Positions 1 through 6,771 of a stretch of DNA of 13,925 nt are shown here, in pieces. Source of the DNA: Saccharofermentans sp. (GTDB taxonomy: Bacteria; Bacillota_A; Clostridia; Saccharofermentanales; Saccharofermentanaceae). The notes under the pieces were generated by a model. The model ran no database searches. It was not told the DNA's origin and saw only the letters and a program-made list of their open reading frames with translations. The position numbers and the translations under genes are program-made. Each line of letters begins with the position of its first letter. Position 1 is the stretch's first letter. The stretch is taken from contig JAILHX010000148.1 of the NCBI GenBank assembly GCA_024695565.1, forward strand, positions 1-13,925, given 5' to 3'.

Positions 1-1
1 C

Positions 2-217
2 CAGAACGGTGTTGGTAAGCTCATGAAGATGGCTATCGAGAACGGTAAGGCAGTACGTCCTGACCTCCACCTCGGTATCTGCGGCGAGCACGGCGGCGAC
101 CCGACATCCGTAGAGTTCTGCGATGAGATCGGCCTCGACTATGTATCCTGCTCACCTTTCCGTGTACCGATCGCACGTCTCGCGGCTGCGCAGGCTGCAA
201 TCAAGCACAAGGGCTGA
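2..217 (+). CDS. ppdK: Pyruvate, phosphate dikinase, C-terminal end (partial)
   Basis: This is the last 71 codons of a gene that enters from the left edge; the frame is open from position 2, so the Met codon at 23 is internal. The enzyme interconverts pyruvate, ATP and phosphate with phosphoenolpyruvate, AMP and pyrophosphate in the cytosol, usually in glycolysis of anaerobes. Visible motifs are the PEP-binding C-terminal signature [11 protein letters not shown], which carries the catalytic cysteine of the family, followed by [18 protein letters not shown] and the terminal helix [15 protein letters not shown]. Arginines are mostly CGT here, unlike the AGA-rich genes further right, which fits a highly expressed gene. 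A strong terminator follows 26 bp after the stop. A second, diverged copy of the last 17 codons lies at 1342-1395. Identification is secure; the rest of the gene is outside the window. Confidence 0.96.
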   Translation, partial: QNGVGKLMKMAIENGKAVRPDLHLGICGEHGGDPTSVEFCDEIGLDYVSCSPFRVPIARLAAAQAAIKHKG

Positions 218-243
218 TATAGTCTTATAATTCAATTAATCAG

Positions 244-281
244 GGACTGTCTCAAGTGATTGAGACAGTCCATTTTATATT
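244..281 (+). terminator. Rho-independent terminator of ppdK
   Basis: A perfect 12-bp stem (GGACTGTCTCAA, 244-255, with TTGAGACAGTCC, 260-271) closes a GTGA tetraloop and is followed by the T-rich run ATTTTATATT. It sits 26 bp downstream of the ppdK stop and has no gene inside it. Confidence 0.9.
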
Positions 282-313
282 GTTCGGATTATATTGGAGA
301 GAACACGTGTTTT

Positions 314-342
314 TTGAGTTGCCGTTGATCTCTTAATATGAT
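314..342 (+). promoter_or_regulatory. Candidate vegetative promoter for the 427-1128 gene
   Basis: TTGAGT (314-319) and TATGAT (337-342) are separated by 17 bp, close to the housekeeping -35 and -10 consensus. It lies between the ppdK terminator and the next gene, about 85 bp before its start codon. This is inferred from sequence only. Confidence 0.5.
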
Positions 343-426
343 ACAAAATAGCTATTATTTGCGCGAAAATCAAAATTCATTTATTTCGCCGAATTAACTA
401 AAAAAGCAGCGGGAGGAGAGGACATC

Positions 427-1128
427 ATGTTAGAGATCATTTTGTTAGGTTGGCTATGCGGCAAGAACAAGGAAAATGCTTTGGCTCGTAAGAGAAATCC
501 TATATTCTTTGTAATTCTTACCATTGTCCTTTGGTTTGGATTAGAGTTTACGGGATTGGCAATCGGCTTTGAGATGGATATGGATTATGGTGCATATGGA
601 CTGGGCCTTGGCGGTGCGGCAATAGGCGCGGTAATATCATTTTTGGTGGCAAAATTCGGTCCGGTAGGCAAATATGTTCTTCCTGCCATAAGAATAGAAA
701 ACCAGTTTACGGAGAAATATGTTCCGTTGTCACAACCTTGCGAAGTTAAGATTACTGGTGAAGGCAGGGCAACAGGAGCACTGGCAAATTACTGCTATTA
801 CCTGAATAAGAATTCCTTAGGAAATCTTTCAAGCGGACAAAGCGCTACAGTTCAGACAGATCAGAAGCAGAATGTTCTGCTTCTGAAGGATGCGAACGGC
901 AATTATTCCAAGCCTTTATTGTTCGAAGTAAGTGACGGTGGTTCGGTTGATATTCATATGGCATTTGCAAAGTTCCTTCCTGCCAAGTCGACGGGAATTG
1001 TTAAGTACGGCAAGGCTGTAATGCTTGATGAAGAGCATGCCATAAAGCGTGTTAAGTACTGCGAGAATTGCGGAGCAGAAAATGATATGGCAAGTTTGTT
1101 CTGCTGTAAATGCAACGAAAAACTCTAA
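427..1128 (+). CDS. Membrane protein with C-terminal zinc ribbon, unknown function
   Basis: This is a 233-aa protein of unknown role. The start is supported by a GGGAGGAG ribosome binding site ending 9 bp upstream. The N-terminal third has hydrophobic segments at about residues 1-12, 27-47 and 55-75, the last two glycine-rich and clearly membrane-spanning. The middle part (about 80-200) is soluble with many beta-prone stretches. The C-terminus holds a treble-clef or zinc-ribbon pair, C212-x2-C215 and C226-x2-C229, of the kind found at either end of many small Gram-positive membrane proteins. It has its own promoter candidate and its own terminator, so it is probably monocistronic and unrelated to the nitrogenase-like operon. 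I do not recognise a specific family. Confidence 0.85.
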   Translation: MLEIILLGWLCGKNKENALARKRNPIFFVILTIVLWFGLEFTGLAIGFEMDMDYGAYGLGLGGAAIGAVISFLVAKFGPVGKYVLPAIRIENQFTEKYVPLSQPCEVKITGEGRATGALANYCYYLNKNSLGNLSSGQSATVQTDQKQNVLLLKDANGNYSKPLLFEVSDGGSVDIHMAFAKFLPAKSTGIVKYGKAVMLDEEHAIKRVKYCENCGAENDMASLFCCKCNEKL

Positions 1129-1161
1129 TCAGGTAAGTACTATAAAGCGAATGTTATAATG

Positions 1162-1197
1162 TTTCTGTCCGGGAGTTATTCCCGGGCAGAAATTTTT
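1162..1197 (+). terminator. Rho-independent terminator after the zinc-ribbon membrane protein
   Basis: A 13-bp stem with one G-T pair (TTTCTGTCCGGGA, 1162-1174, with TCCCGGGCAGAAA, 1180-1192) has a 5-nt loop and is followed by TTTTT. It lies 33 bp after the stop codon. The A/T ends of the stem could also let it work in the reverse direction. Confidence 0.9.
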
Positions 1198-1276
1198 GAG
1201 TTAAAACTCAAGGCAGGGGAATCATAGAGAATAACAAGACGTCAGGGTAAAACGCATTCAATTTTCGGGGGAAAAC

Positions 1277-1381
1277 ATGAGCAAGAATGTATTGGTATCC
1301 ATATTGGCACTGCTCGTAGTAGTGGTGGTAATACTGGCATCGTACCGATCGCCAGACTTGCTGCTGCACAGGCTGCTATAA
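1277..1381 (+). pseudogene. Chimeric 34-aa ORF: hydrophobic leader joined out of frame to a ppdK tail
   Basis: An ATG at 1277 with GGGGGA a few bases upstream opens a 34-codon ORF. The first 22 codons encode a Lys-containing start and a strongly hydrophobic run rich in Val and Leu, like a signal anchor. From about 1340 the sequence becomes the 3' end of a ppdK gene, but read in another frame (ending YRSPDLLLHRLL), so the last third of the ORF is meaningless translation. The best reading is that a small membrane or exported protein gene lost its 3' part when it was joined to the ppdK remnant. A functional 34-aa membrane peptide cannot be excluded. Confidence 0.5.
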
Positions 1382-1395
1382 AGCATAAGGCTTAA
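1342..1395 (+). pseudogene. Remnant of a second ppdK gene (last 17 codons plus stop)
   Basis: Read in its own frame this stretch encodes [17 protein letters not shown] followed by TAA. It matches the end of the ppdK gene at the left edge (164-217) in 16 of 17 residues, but only 42 of 54 bases. Apart from the last residue and the choice of stop codon, all differences are synonymous. Homology stops sharply at its left end. Such synonymous divergence means the fragment came from a ppdK copy that was under selection for protein function, and it was cut off later. The fragment kept a ppdK-style terminator just downstream. Confidence 0.8.
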
Positions 1396-1424
1396 TCGAT
1401 AATTAACTTTAAGCAATAAAGCAT

Positions 1425-1462
1425 GGAGCTATCTCAAAGTAAATGAGGTAGCTCCTTTTTTT
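1425..1462 (+). terminator. Rho-independent terminator downstream of the ppdK remnant
   Basis: A 12-bp stem with one G-T pair (1425-1436 with 1444-1455) has a 7-nt loop and is followed by seven T. It lies 29 bp past the remnant's stop, almost the same distance as the intact ppdK terminator from its stop. The stem shares the GGA...TCTCA pattern with that terminator, so it probably travelled with the remnant. It insulates the downstream operon from upstream transcription. Confidence 0.9.
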
Positions 1463-1475
1463 ATGGAAACGTGAC

Positions 1476-1584
1476 TGAAGTCAAGTACACGAGGAGCAAT
1501 GAAGTGGCCTCTGAAGTTAAGGAGATCAGATCATCCTCCTGCAGTGGTTTCTGAAGTGCACGAAAAAGTGAACTTGAATGAAGT
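1476..1584 (+). repeat. Five copies of TGAAGT upstream of the nitrogenase-like operon
   Basis: TGAAGT occurs at 1476, 1500, 1512, 1552 and 1579, five times in 109 bp. Two of these sit in the longer repeat AATGAAGTGGC. Spacings are 24, 12, 40 and 27 bp, so there is no strict helical phase. They could be regulator-binding half-sites or the codon pattern of a short repetitive coding sequence (see the ORF at 1499-1594). The function is unknown. Confidence 0.4.
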
Positions 1585-1594
1585 GGCTGCATAA
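1499..1594 (+). CDS. Possible 31-aa small ORF, unknown
   Basis: ATG at 1499 opens 31 codons ending at TAA (1592-1594). The peptide starts MKWPLKLRRSDHPPAVVS and ends with an acidic-polar tail ending NEVAA. GAGGAG lies only 2 nt before the ATG, closer than normal for a ribosome binding site. The ORF falls between the terminator at 1425-1462 and the promoter candidate at 1626-1653, so it would need its own promoter, and none is clear. It may be a decayed gene fragment or chance. Confidence 0.2.
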   Translation: MKWPLKLRRSDHPPAVVSEVHEKVNLNEVAA

Positions 1595-1625
1595 ACTTAC
1601 AAAGAGAAGTTTATGACAAAAGAAT

Positions 1626-1653
1626 TTTACAAGGTATAACCTGAACCTATAAC
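1626..1653 (+). promoter_or_regulatory. Candidate promoter of the nitrogenase-like operon
   Basis: TTTACA (1626-1631) and TATAAC (1648-1653) are spaced by 16 bp, giving an untranslated leader of roughly 110 nt. The heptamer TATAACC occurs twice (1635-1641 and 1648-1654), and AGGT/ACCT half-sites (1632-1635, 1645-1648) frame the spacer, so a regulator could bind across this promoter. A weaker dyad, ACCTA/TAGGT, follows at 1678-1696. No SAM riboswitch or T-box architecture was recognised in the leader. Confidence 0.45.
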
Positions 1654-1708
1654 CGAGTATCGCTTTCACGTATTAACACCTATCGAAATAGTAGGTTATT
1701 ATTTCCTC

Positions 1709-1755
1709 ATTGCAAAAACGCAAGTATTACACATCAGTAATGAAGGCGTCGCAAT
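1709..1755 (+). promoter_or_regulatory. Nested hairpin in the 5' leader, ending just before the ribosome binding site
   Basis: Three helices nest in register: ATTGC (1709-1713) with GCAAT (1751-1755), CGC (1719-1721) with GCG (1746-1748), and ATTAC (1726-1730) with GTAAT (1737-1741). The apical loop is 6 nt (ACATCA) and a 4x4 internal loop separates the inner helices. The outer arm ends one base before the AAGGAG site (1756-1761) of the first operon gene. It could act in translation control or mRNA stabilisation, or as a DNA operator. It has no U-run, so it is not a terminator. Confidence 0.4.
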
Positions 1756-1769
1756 AAGGAGAAACGAAC

Positions 1770-3254
1770 ATGTCTACAATAAACATCAAAGAACCAAGCG
1801 TAGTGATCCGCGAGAAAAGACTCGGTACGATCAATGCATTTACCGGAACTGCTTCCGAGATAGTCGAGAAGTCTTCCAAGGGTGAACTTAAGGACTGCAA
1901 GAGAAAATTCTCACAGTGCCTCGGCTGCAACCAGCAGCAGGCTTTCTGCCAGCTCGCAATGGTCAGGGATGCGGCAGTGATCAATCATTCGCCGATCGGA
2001 TGCGCAGGAGAATTTGCAGATTTCAATTTTACATACAGAGTTGAGCAGGCAAGAAGAGGTCTTCCTGCACAGTACGGAAGATATTTCTGCACGAACATCC
2101 TTGAGAAGGATACAGTCTTCGGTGCAGCTAAGAAACTCGAAGAAACTATCAGACTCGCATATGACAGAGTTCATCCCAATGCGATATTCGTTACGACTTC
2201 CTGCGCTTCGGGAATCATCGGTGAAGATATCGAAGCAGTAGTAGAGGCGGCTTCTGAAGAGCTTGGAATTCCGGTCGTTACATGCAACTGTGAAGGTTTC
2301 CGTTCAAAGATCTGGACAACAGGTTTTGATGCAGCTTACCACACAGTATTGAGAGGTATCGTAAAGCCTGCTGAAAAGAAGACCAATAAGATAAACATTA
2401 TAAATTTCTGGGGCAGCCATGTTTTCGATGAGATCATCGAAAGATTCGGATATGAAGCCCAGTACATCGTTCCGTTCTCAACTGTTGAGCAACTCTCCCA
2501 CGCAAGTGAAGCCGCAGCCACGATCCACATCTGCCCTTCACTCTCAACATACATGGGTGCAGGCTTAAACCAGCTTCACGGCGTGCCTGAAGTTCTTGTA
2601 CCTCCGGCATATGGTGTTGCAGGAACAGACAGATGGCTCAGAGCTCTCGGTCAGGTTCTCGGCAAGGAAGAGATAGCCGAAGAGATAATCAAAGAAGGCC
2701 ACGAGAAGTACGTGCCCGAGATCGAGAAGTTGAAGGAGAAATTCAAGGGTAAGAGAGCATATGTTACTGCAGGTGCAGCTCACGGTCAGGCCCTGATCAC
2801 ACTTCTTAACGAACTCGGATTTGAGGTAGTAGGTGCTGCTGTGTTCCATCACGACCCGGTATATGACAGCGGCGACGATAAGCTCGATATCTTAGGTCAG
2901 GCTGTTAAGAACTATGGTGACGTTCCCGACTACAGAGTATGCAACAAGCAGGCATGCGAACTCGTTAATGCACTTAACAGGATCAAGCCGGATTTCATTC
3001 TTGCAAGACACGGCGGAATGACACTCTGGGGTGCAAAATTCGGAATCCCTTCACTTCTCATCGGTGACGAGCAGTTCGGTATCGGATACCAGGGCGCATT
3101 AAATTATGCAAGAAGAATAGAGGACACATTGGACTCTATCGAATTTATAAAGAACTATTCAAAGCATGCTTCGAATCCTTACACAAAATGGTGGCTCGAA
3201 CAGGATCCCGGTTACTTCCAGGGTGACGGATCAGGCAGAGGCTGCGCAAGATAA
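1770..3254 (+). CDS. Nitrogenase-like component 1, alpha (NifD-like) subunit
   Basis: This 494-aa protein is close to the usual NifD length. It should form a D2K2 complex with the next gene product in the cytosol, receive electrons from the NifH-type protein, and bind a cofactor cluster. P-cluster ligands can be matched by spacing: C53 (LGC), C78 (HSPIGC) and C145 (TTSCASGIIGED), equivalent to NifD C62, C88 and C154. The cofactor cysteine is present as C255 (IHICPSLSTYM; NifD C275). The cofactor histidine (NifD H442) aligns with I438 in FGIGYQGALNYAR. NifD Q191 and H195 align with W182 and F186 in CEGFRSKIWTTGF. Extra cysteines (C43, C50, C60) surround the first P-cluster ligand, and C492 is near the end. 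AAGGAG lies 8 nt before the start. It is therefore nitrogenase-like rather than a true nitrogenase. The family is sure; the substrate, possibly a thioether as in Mar, is inference. Confidence 0.9.
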   Translation: MSTINIKEPSVVIREKRLGTINAFTGTASEIVEKSSKGELKDCKRKFSQCLGCNQQQAFCQLAMVRDAAVINHSPIGCAGEFADFNFTYRVEQARRGLPAQYGRYFCTNILEKDTVFGAAKKLEETIRLAYDRVHPNAIFVTTSCASGIIGEDIEAVVEAASEELGIPVVTCNCEGFRSKIWTTGFDAAYHTVLRGIVKPAEKKTNKINIINFWGSHVFDEIIERFGYEAQYIVPFSTVEQLSHASEAAATIHICPSLSTYMGAGLNQLHGVPEVLVPPAYGVAGTDRWLRALGQVLGKEEIAEEIIKEGHEKYVPEIEKLKEKFKGKRAYVTAGAAHGQALITLLNELGFEVVGAAVFHHDPVYDSGDDKLDILGQAVKNYGDVPDYRVCNKQACELVNALNRIKPDFILARHGGMTLWGAKFGIPSLLIGDEQFGIGYQGALNYARRIEDTLDSIEFIKNYSKHASNPYTKWWLEQDPGYFQGDGSGRGCAR

Positions 3255-3272
3255 GAGACGGAGGATTCTAAG

Positions 3273-4604
3273 ATGTCACAGACGATTGAACAACCAAGAT
3301 TTACATGCGCACTCGGCTCCTGCCAGAGCGTGGTCGCAATCAAGAAAGGCGTGCCGATCCTTCATTCCGGCCCCGGATGCGGAGTGCAGATCAGCCGGAT
3401 AATCGGCCAGGGAGAAGGCTATGCAGGCGGATCTACAATGCCCTGCACAAATGCTGAAGAAGCGGACGTTGTTTTCGGCGGCGAGAAGAAGCTCCGCAAC
3501 GTTATAGAGAATTCATTTAAAGTCATAGATGGCGATCTATATGTTGTAATTACCGGATGCACTGCAGCGATCACAGGTGATGATGTAGCGGCTGTAGTCG
3601 GCGAATTCCAGAACGACGATAAGCCGATCGTTTATGTCGAAGAAGGCGGATTCAAGTCAAATAATTACGCAAGCCACTCAAGACTCGTTAAGGCGATAAT
3701 CGATCAGTATGTTGATAAGTTTAGTGAAGACCGTGAAGTGATTCCGGGACTTGTTAATGTATTTGCCAACATCCCGTATCAGGATCCGTTCTGGAACGGA
3801 AATCTCGAGCAGCTGAAGAGGATACTCACAGGCATCGGACTTAAAGTCAACATCCTTTTCGGAAACGAATCAGAAGGCGTATCCGAATGGAAGACTATCC
3901 CTCAGGCTGAATTCAATCTTTTCGTCGGCTCATGGGCAGGTCTTGATATCGTAAAGCATCTTAAGAGAAAGTACGGAACACCTTATTTCCATTTCCCTTA
4001 TACACCAATCGGTGCGAAGGAAACATCGAAGTTCTTAAGAGACGTGGCTGAATTTGCAAATCTTGACAGCAAAAAAGTGGAAGCTTACATCGACCGTGAA
4101 GAAAAGAAGTTCTATACACATATCGATAAGATGGCAAGCTTTATGCTCGAGTTCAGATACGGTATCCCGAGAAGATTCTATTCGATCGCTGACAGTTCAT
4201 ACTCTTTGGGATTTTCCAAGTTCCTTTTAAATGAACTCGGAATCATCCCTGGTATCCAGTTCATCGTAGATGATGTTCCCGAGAAATATCAGGAAGGCAT
4301 CCTCGAAGAGTTCTCGAAAATATCAGATCTTCAGACCAGAACGGTACAGGTCGTATTTGATCCGGATGCAGGTCTTGACCAGTTAAAACTCCTGGAAGAT
4401 GCAAAGGATTATTCAGATAAGAGGATCCTTATTCTCGGAAGTTCATGGGATAAACACATCGCTGATGAGCTCCATGCTGATCTCCTGATCATATCGGTAC
4501 CGGTACAGCACAGGCTTGTAATGAACTGCGGATACTTAGGATACGAAGGCGGACTTCGTGCGATAGAAGATATCTACGACAGAGTTCTTGCAACATACAG
4601 ATAA
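3273..4604 (+). CDS. Nitrogenase-like component 1, beta (NifK-like) subunit
   Basis: This 443-aa protein is the partner of the upstream alpha subunit; it starts 18 bp after it with GGAGGA 7 nt before the ATG. It lacks the N-terminal extension of long NifK proteins and begins almost directly at the P-cluster region. The three P-cluster cysteines match NifK C70, C95 and C153 by spacing: C12 (FTCALGSC), C36 (HSGPGCGVQ) and C96 (VITGCTAAITGDD). Other conserved elements are DVVFGGEKKL (about 65-74), the FGG core of the first Rossmann-like domain, and EGGFKSNNYASH (about 123-134). C17 and C58 are additional. It should contribute half of the P-cluster and the electron-entry surface for the iron protein. 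Together with the presence of a separate maturase this argues for a working electron-transfer chain rather than a degenerate scaffold. NifE/N-type scaffold proteins are the main alternative, but these usually lack a full set of P-cluster cysteines. Confidence 0.9.
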   Translation: MSQTIEQPRFTCALGSCQSVVAIKKGVPILHSGPGCGVQISRIIGQGEGYAGGSTMPCTNAEEADVVFGGEKKLRNVIENSFKVIDGDLYVVITGCTAAITGDDVAAVVGEFQNDDKPIVYVEEGGFKSNNYASHSRLVKAIIDQYVDKFSEDREVIPGLVNVFANIPYQDPFWNGNLEQLKRILTGIGLKVNILFGNESEGVSEWKTIPQAEFNLFVGSWAGLDIVKHLKRKYGTPYFHFPYTPIGAKETSKFLRDVAEFANLDSKKVEAYIDREEKKFYTHIDKMASFMLEFRYGIPRRFYSIADSSYSLGFSKFLLNELGIIPGIQFIVDDVPEKYQEGILEEFSKISDLQTRTVQVVFDPDAGLDQLKLLEDAKDYSDKRILILGSSWDKHIADELHADLLIISVPVQHRLVMNCGYLGYEGGLRAIEDIYDRVLATYR

Positions 4605-4612
4605 AAACATAA

Positions 4613-5473
<861 letters not shown>

Positions 5474-5493
5474 GAAATATCGAAGGAAGAAAC

Positions 5494-6768
5494 ATGATCA
5501 GAGCGGCATTTGCAACAGGAGACGGAATCAATATCAACCGGCACTTCGGTGTGGCTGACAGATTCGATATCTATGAGATCGACAGGGATAACAAGACCTT
5601 CGAGAAAGTGGATACGAGAATCGTCGACAGTCTCGGTGTCAGTCTGCAGCATGATGATTCACTTCTTGCCAGACTCGCTGATGTGATAGATGACTGCAAC
5701 GTAGTCTTTTCTGCAAGATCAGGCGAACACGCAAGAAAGTTACTTTACGACAGAAAGATACAAAGTGTCGATATAGAGCGCGAAGTTGAGTTTGTTATCA
5801 ATAAGCTCTTCACTGCACGCGTTGACATAATCGATCCTCGGTACAAAGAGGAGAAAGAGAGGGAAAAAAGCAATGGAGACAACAAAAACCATTCTTTTGA
5901 AAACCTTCAAAAAAGACATCCATGCCTGGGAGGCCATTCGAATGTGACGGCAGGAAGAGTTCACCTTCCCGTCAGTCCCAAGTGCAACATCGGATGCAGG
6001 TTCTGCAGCAGAGGGTTTGACAAATCGGTCATCAGACCGGGTGTAAGTTCACTCGTTTTGAAGCCGGAAGAAGCAGTGGAAACAGTAAGAAAAGCAAAAG
6101 AGCTTTGCCCCGAACTCACAGTAGTCGGAATAGCAGGTCCCGGCGATACGCTCGCTACGGACAGTGCTCTTCAGGCTTTCAGATTGATCAAAGAGACCTT
6201 CCCGGATCTTATCTGCTGTCTCTCCACAAACGGTTTCCGTCTTCCCGATAAGGTCGAGGAGATCGCCGATATCGGTATCGAGACACTTACTGTCACAGTC
6301 AATGCCATAGATCCTGAGATCGAAGCGCAGATCAACAGCTTCGTCATTGATTCCGAAGGCAAAAGACATGATGGCGTGGAAGGAGCAAAGCTTCTCATCG
6401 CTAACCAGTTGGAAGGCATCCGCCTTGCTGCAAGTAAAGGAATAGTCGTCAAGATAAACAGTGTGCTTGTTCCGGGCATAAACGATAAACATATACCCGA
6501 AGTCGCAAAGAAAACTGCCGAGCTCGGCGCATCCATACTGAATATCATTCCACTCATTCCCCAGAACGAGATGAAGGATATAAAGGCTCCCACCTGTGCT
6601 GACCTGGAAGAAGTCAGACAGGAAGCCGGTAAATATCTTGAAGTCTTCCGCCACTGTCAGCACTGCCGTGCAGACAGTCTGGGAATTCCGGGCAAGGGCA
6701 AGGATCTTCATGGCGAACTGTATAAAGATTTCAAAGAAAGGGCCGCTGATACTTTCAGCCACGGATAA
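5494..6768 (+). CDS. NifX-NifB fusion: radical SAM cofactor maturase
   Basis: This is a 424-aa two-domain protein. Residues 1-112 form a NifX/NafY-like domain of the dinitrogenase iron-molybdenum cofactor biosynthesis family (GDGININRHFGVADRFDIYE, then an SGEHARKLLYD segment). A charged linker (about 113-137) leads into a NifB radical SAM domain with HPC at 142-144, the SAM cluster motif C164-x3-C168-x2-C171, GIAGPGD (212-218), CCLSTNGF (241-248) and the typical NifB ending HCQHCRAD (387-394). NifB builds the carbide-containing 8Fe core from two 4Fe-4S clusters and SAM; the NifX domain would carry or hand over that cluster. The domain order is the reverse of common NifB-NifX proteins. The cysteine usually found six residues after the SAM motif is K177. 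GAAGGAAG supports the start. The next gene begins 3 bp after the stop, so translation is probably coupled. Confidence 0.9.
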   Translation: MIRAAFATGDGININRHFGVADRFDIYEIDRDNKTFEKVDTRIVDSLGVSLQHDDSLLARLADVIDDCNVVFSARSGEHARKLLYDRKIQSVDIEREVEFVINKLFTARVDIIDPRYKEEKEREKSNGDNKNHSFENLQKRHPCLGGHSNVTAGRVHLPVSPKCNIGCRFCSRGFDKSVIRPGVSSLVLKPEEAVETVRKAKELCPELTVVGIAGPGDTLATDSALQAFRLIKETFPDLICCLSTNGFRLPDKVEEIADIGIETLTVTVNAIDPEIEAQINSFVIDSEGKRHDGVEGAKLLIANQLEGIRLAASKGIVVKINSVLVPGINDKHIPEVAKKTAELGASILNIIPLIPQNEMKDIKAPTCADLEEVRQEAGKYLEVFRHCQHCRADSLGIPGKGKDLHGELYKDFKERAADTFSHG

Positions 6769-6771
6769 ATA

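Noticed and set aside
5873..5947. Alternative-frame ORF of 24 codons starting at the ATG in the linker of the NifX-NifB gene, and a possible frameshift at the A6 run
   Set aside because: The fused frame is continuous and gives conserved NifB sequence (HPC, CxxxCxxC) directly after the linker, so no frameshift is needed; the alternative peptide is short and resembles nothing known.
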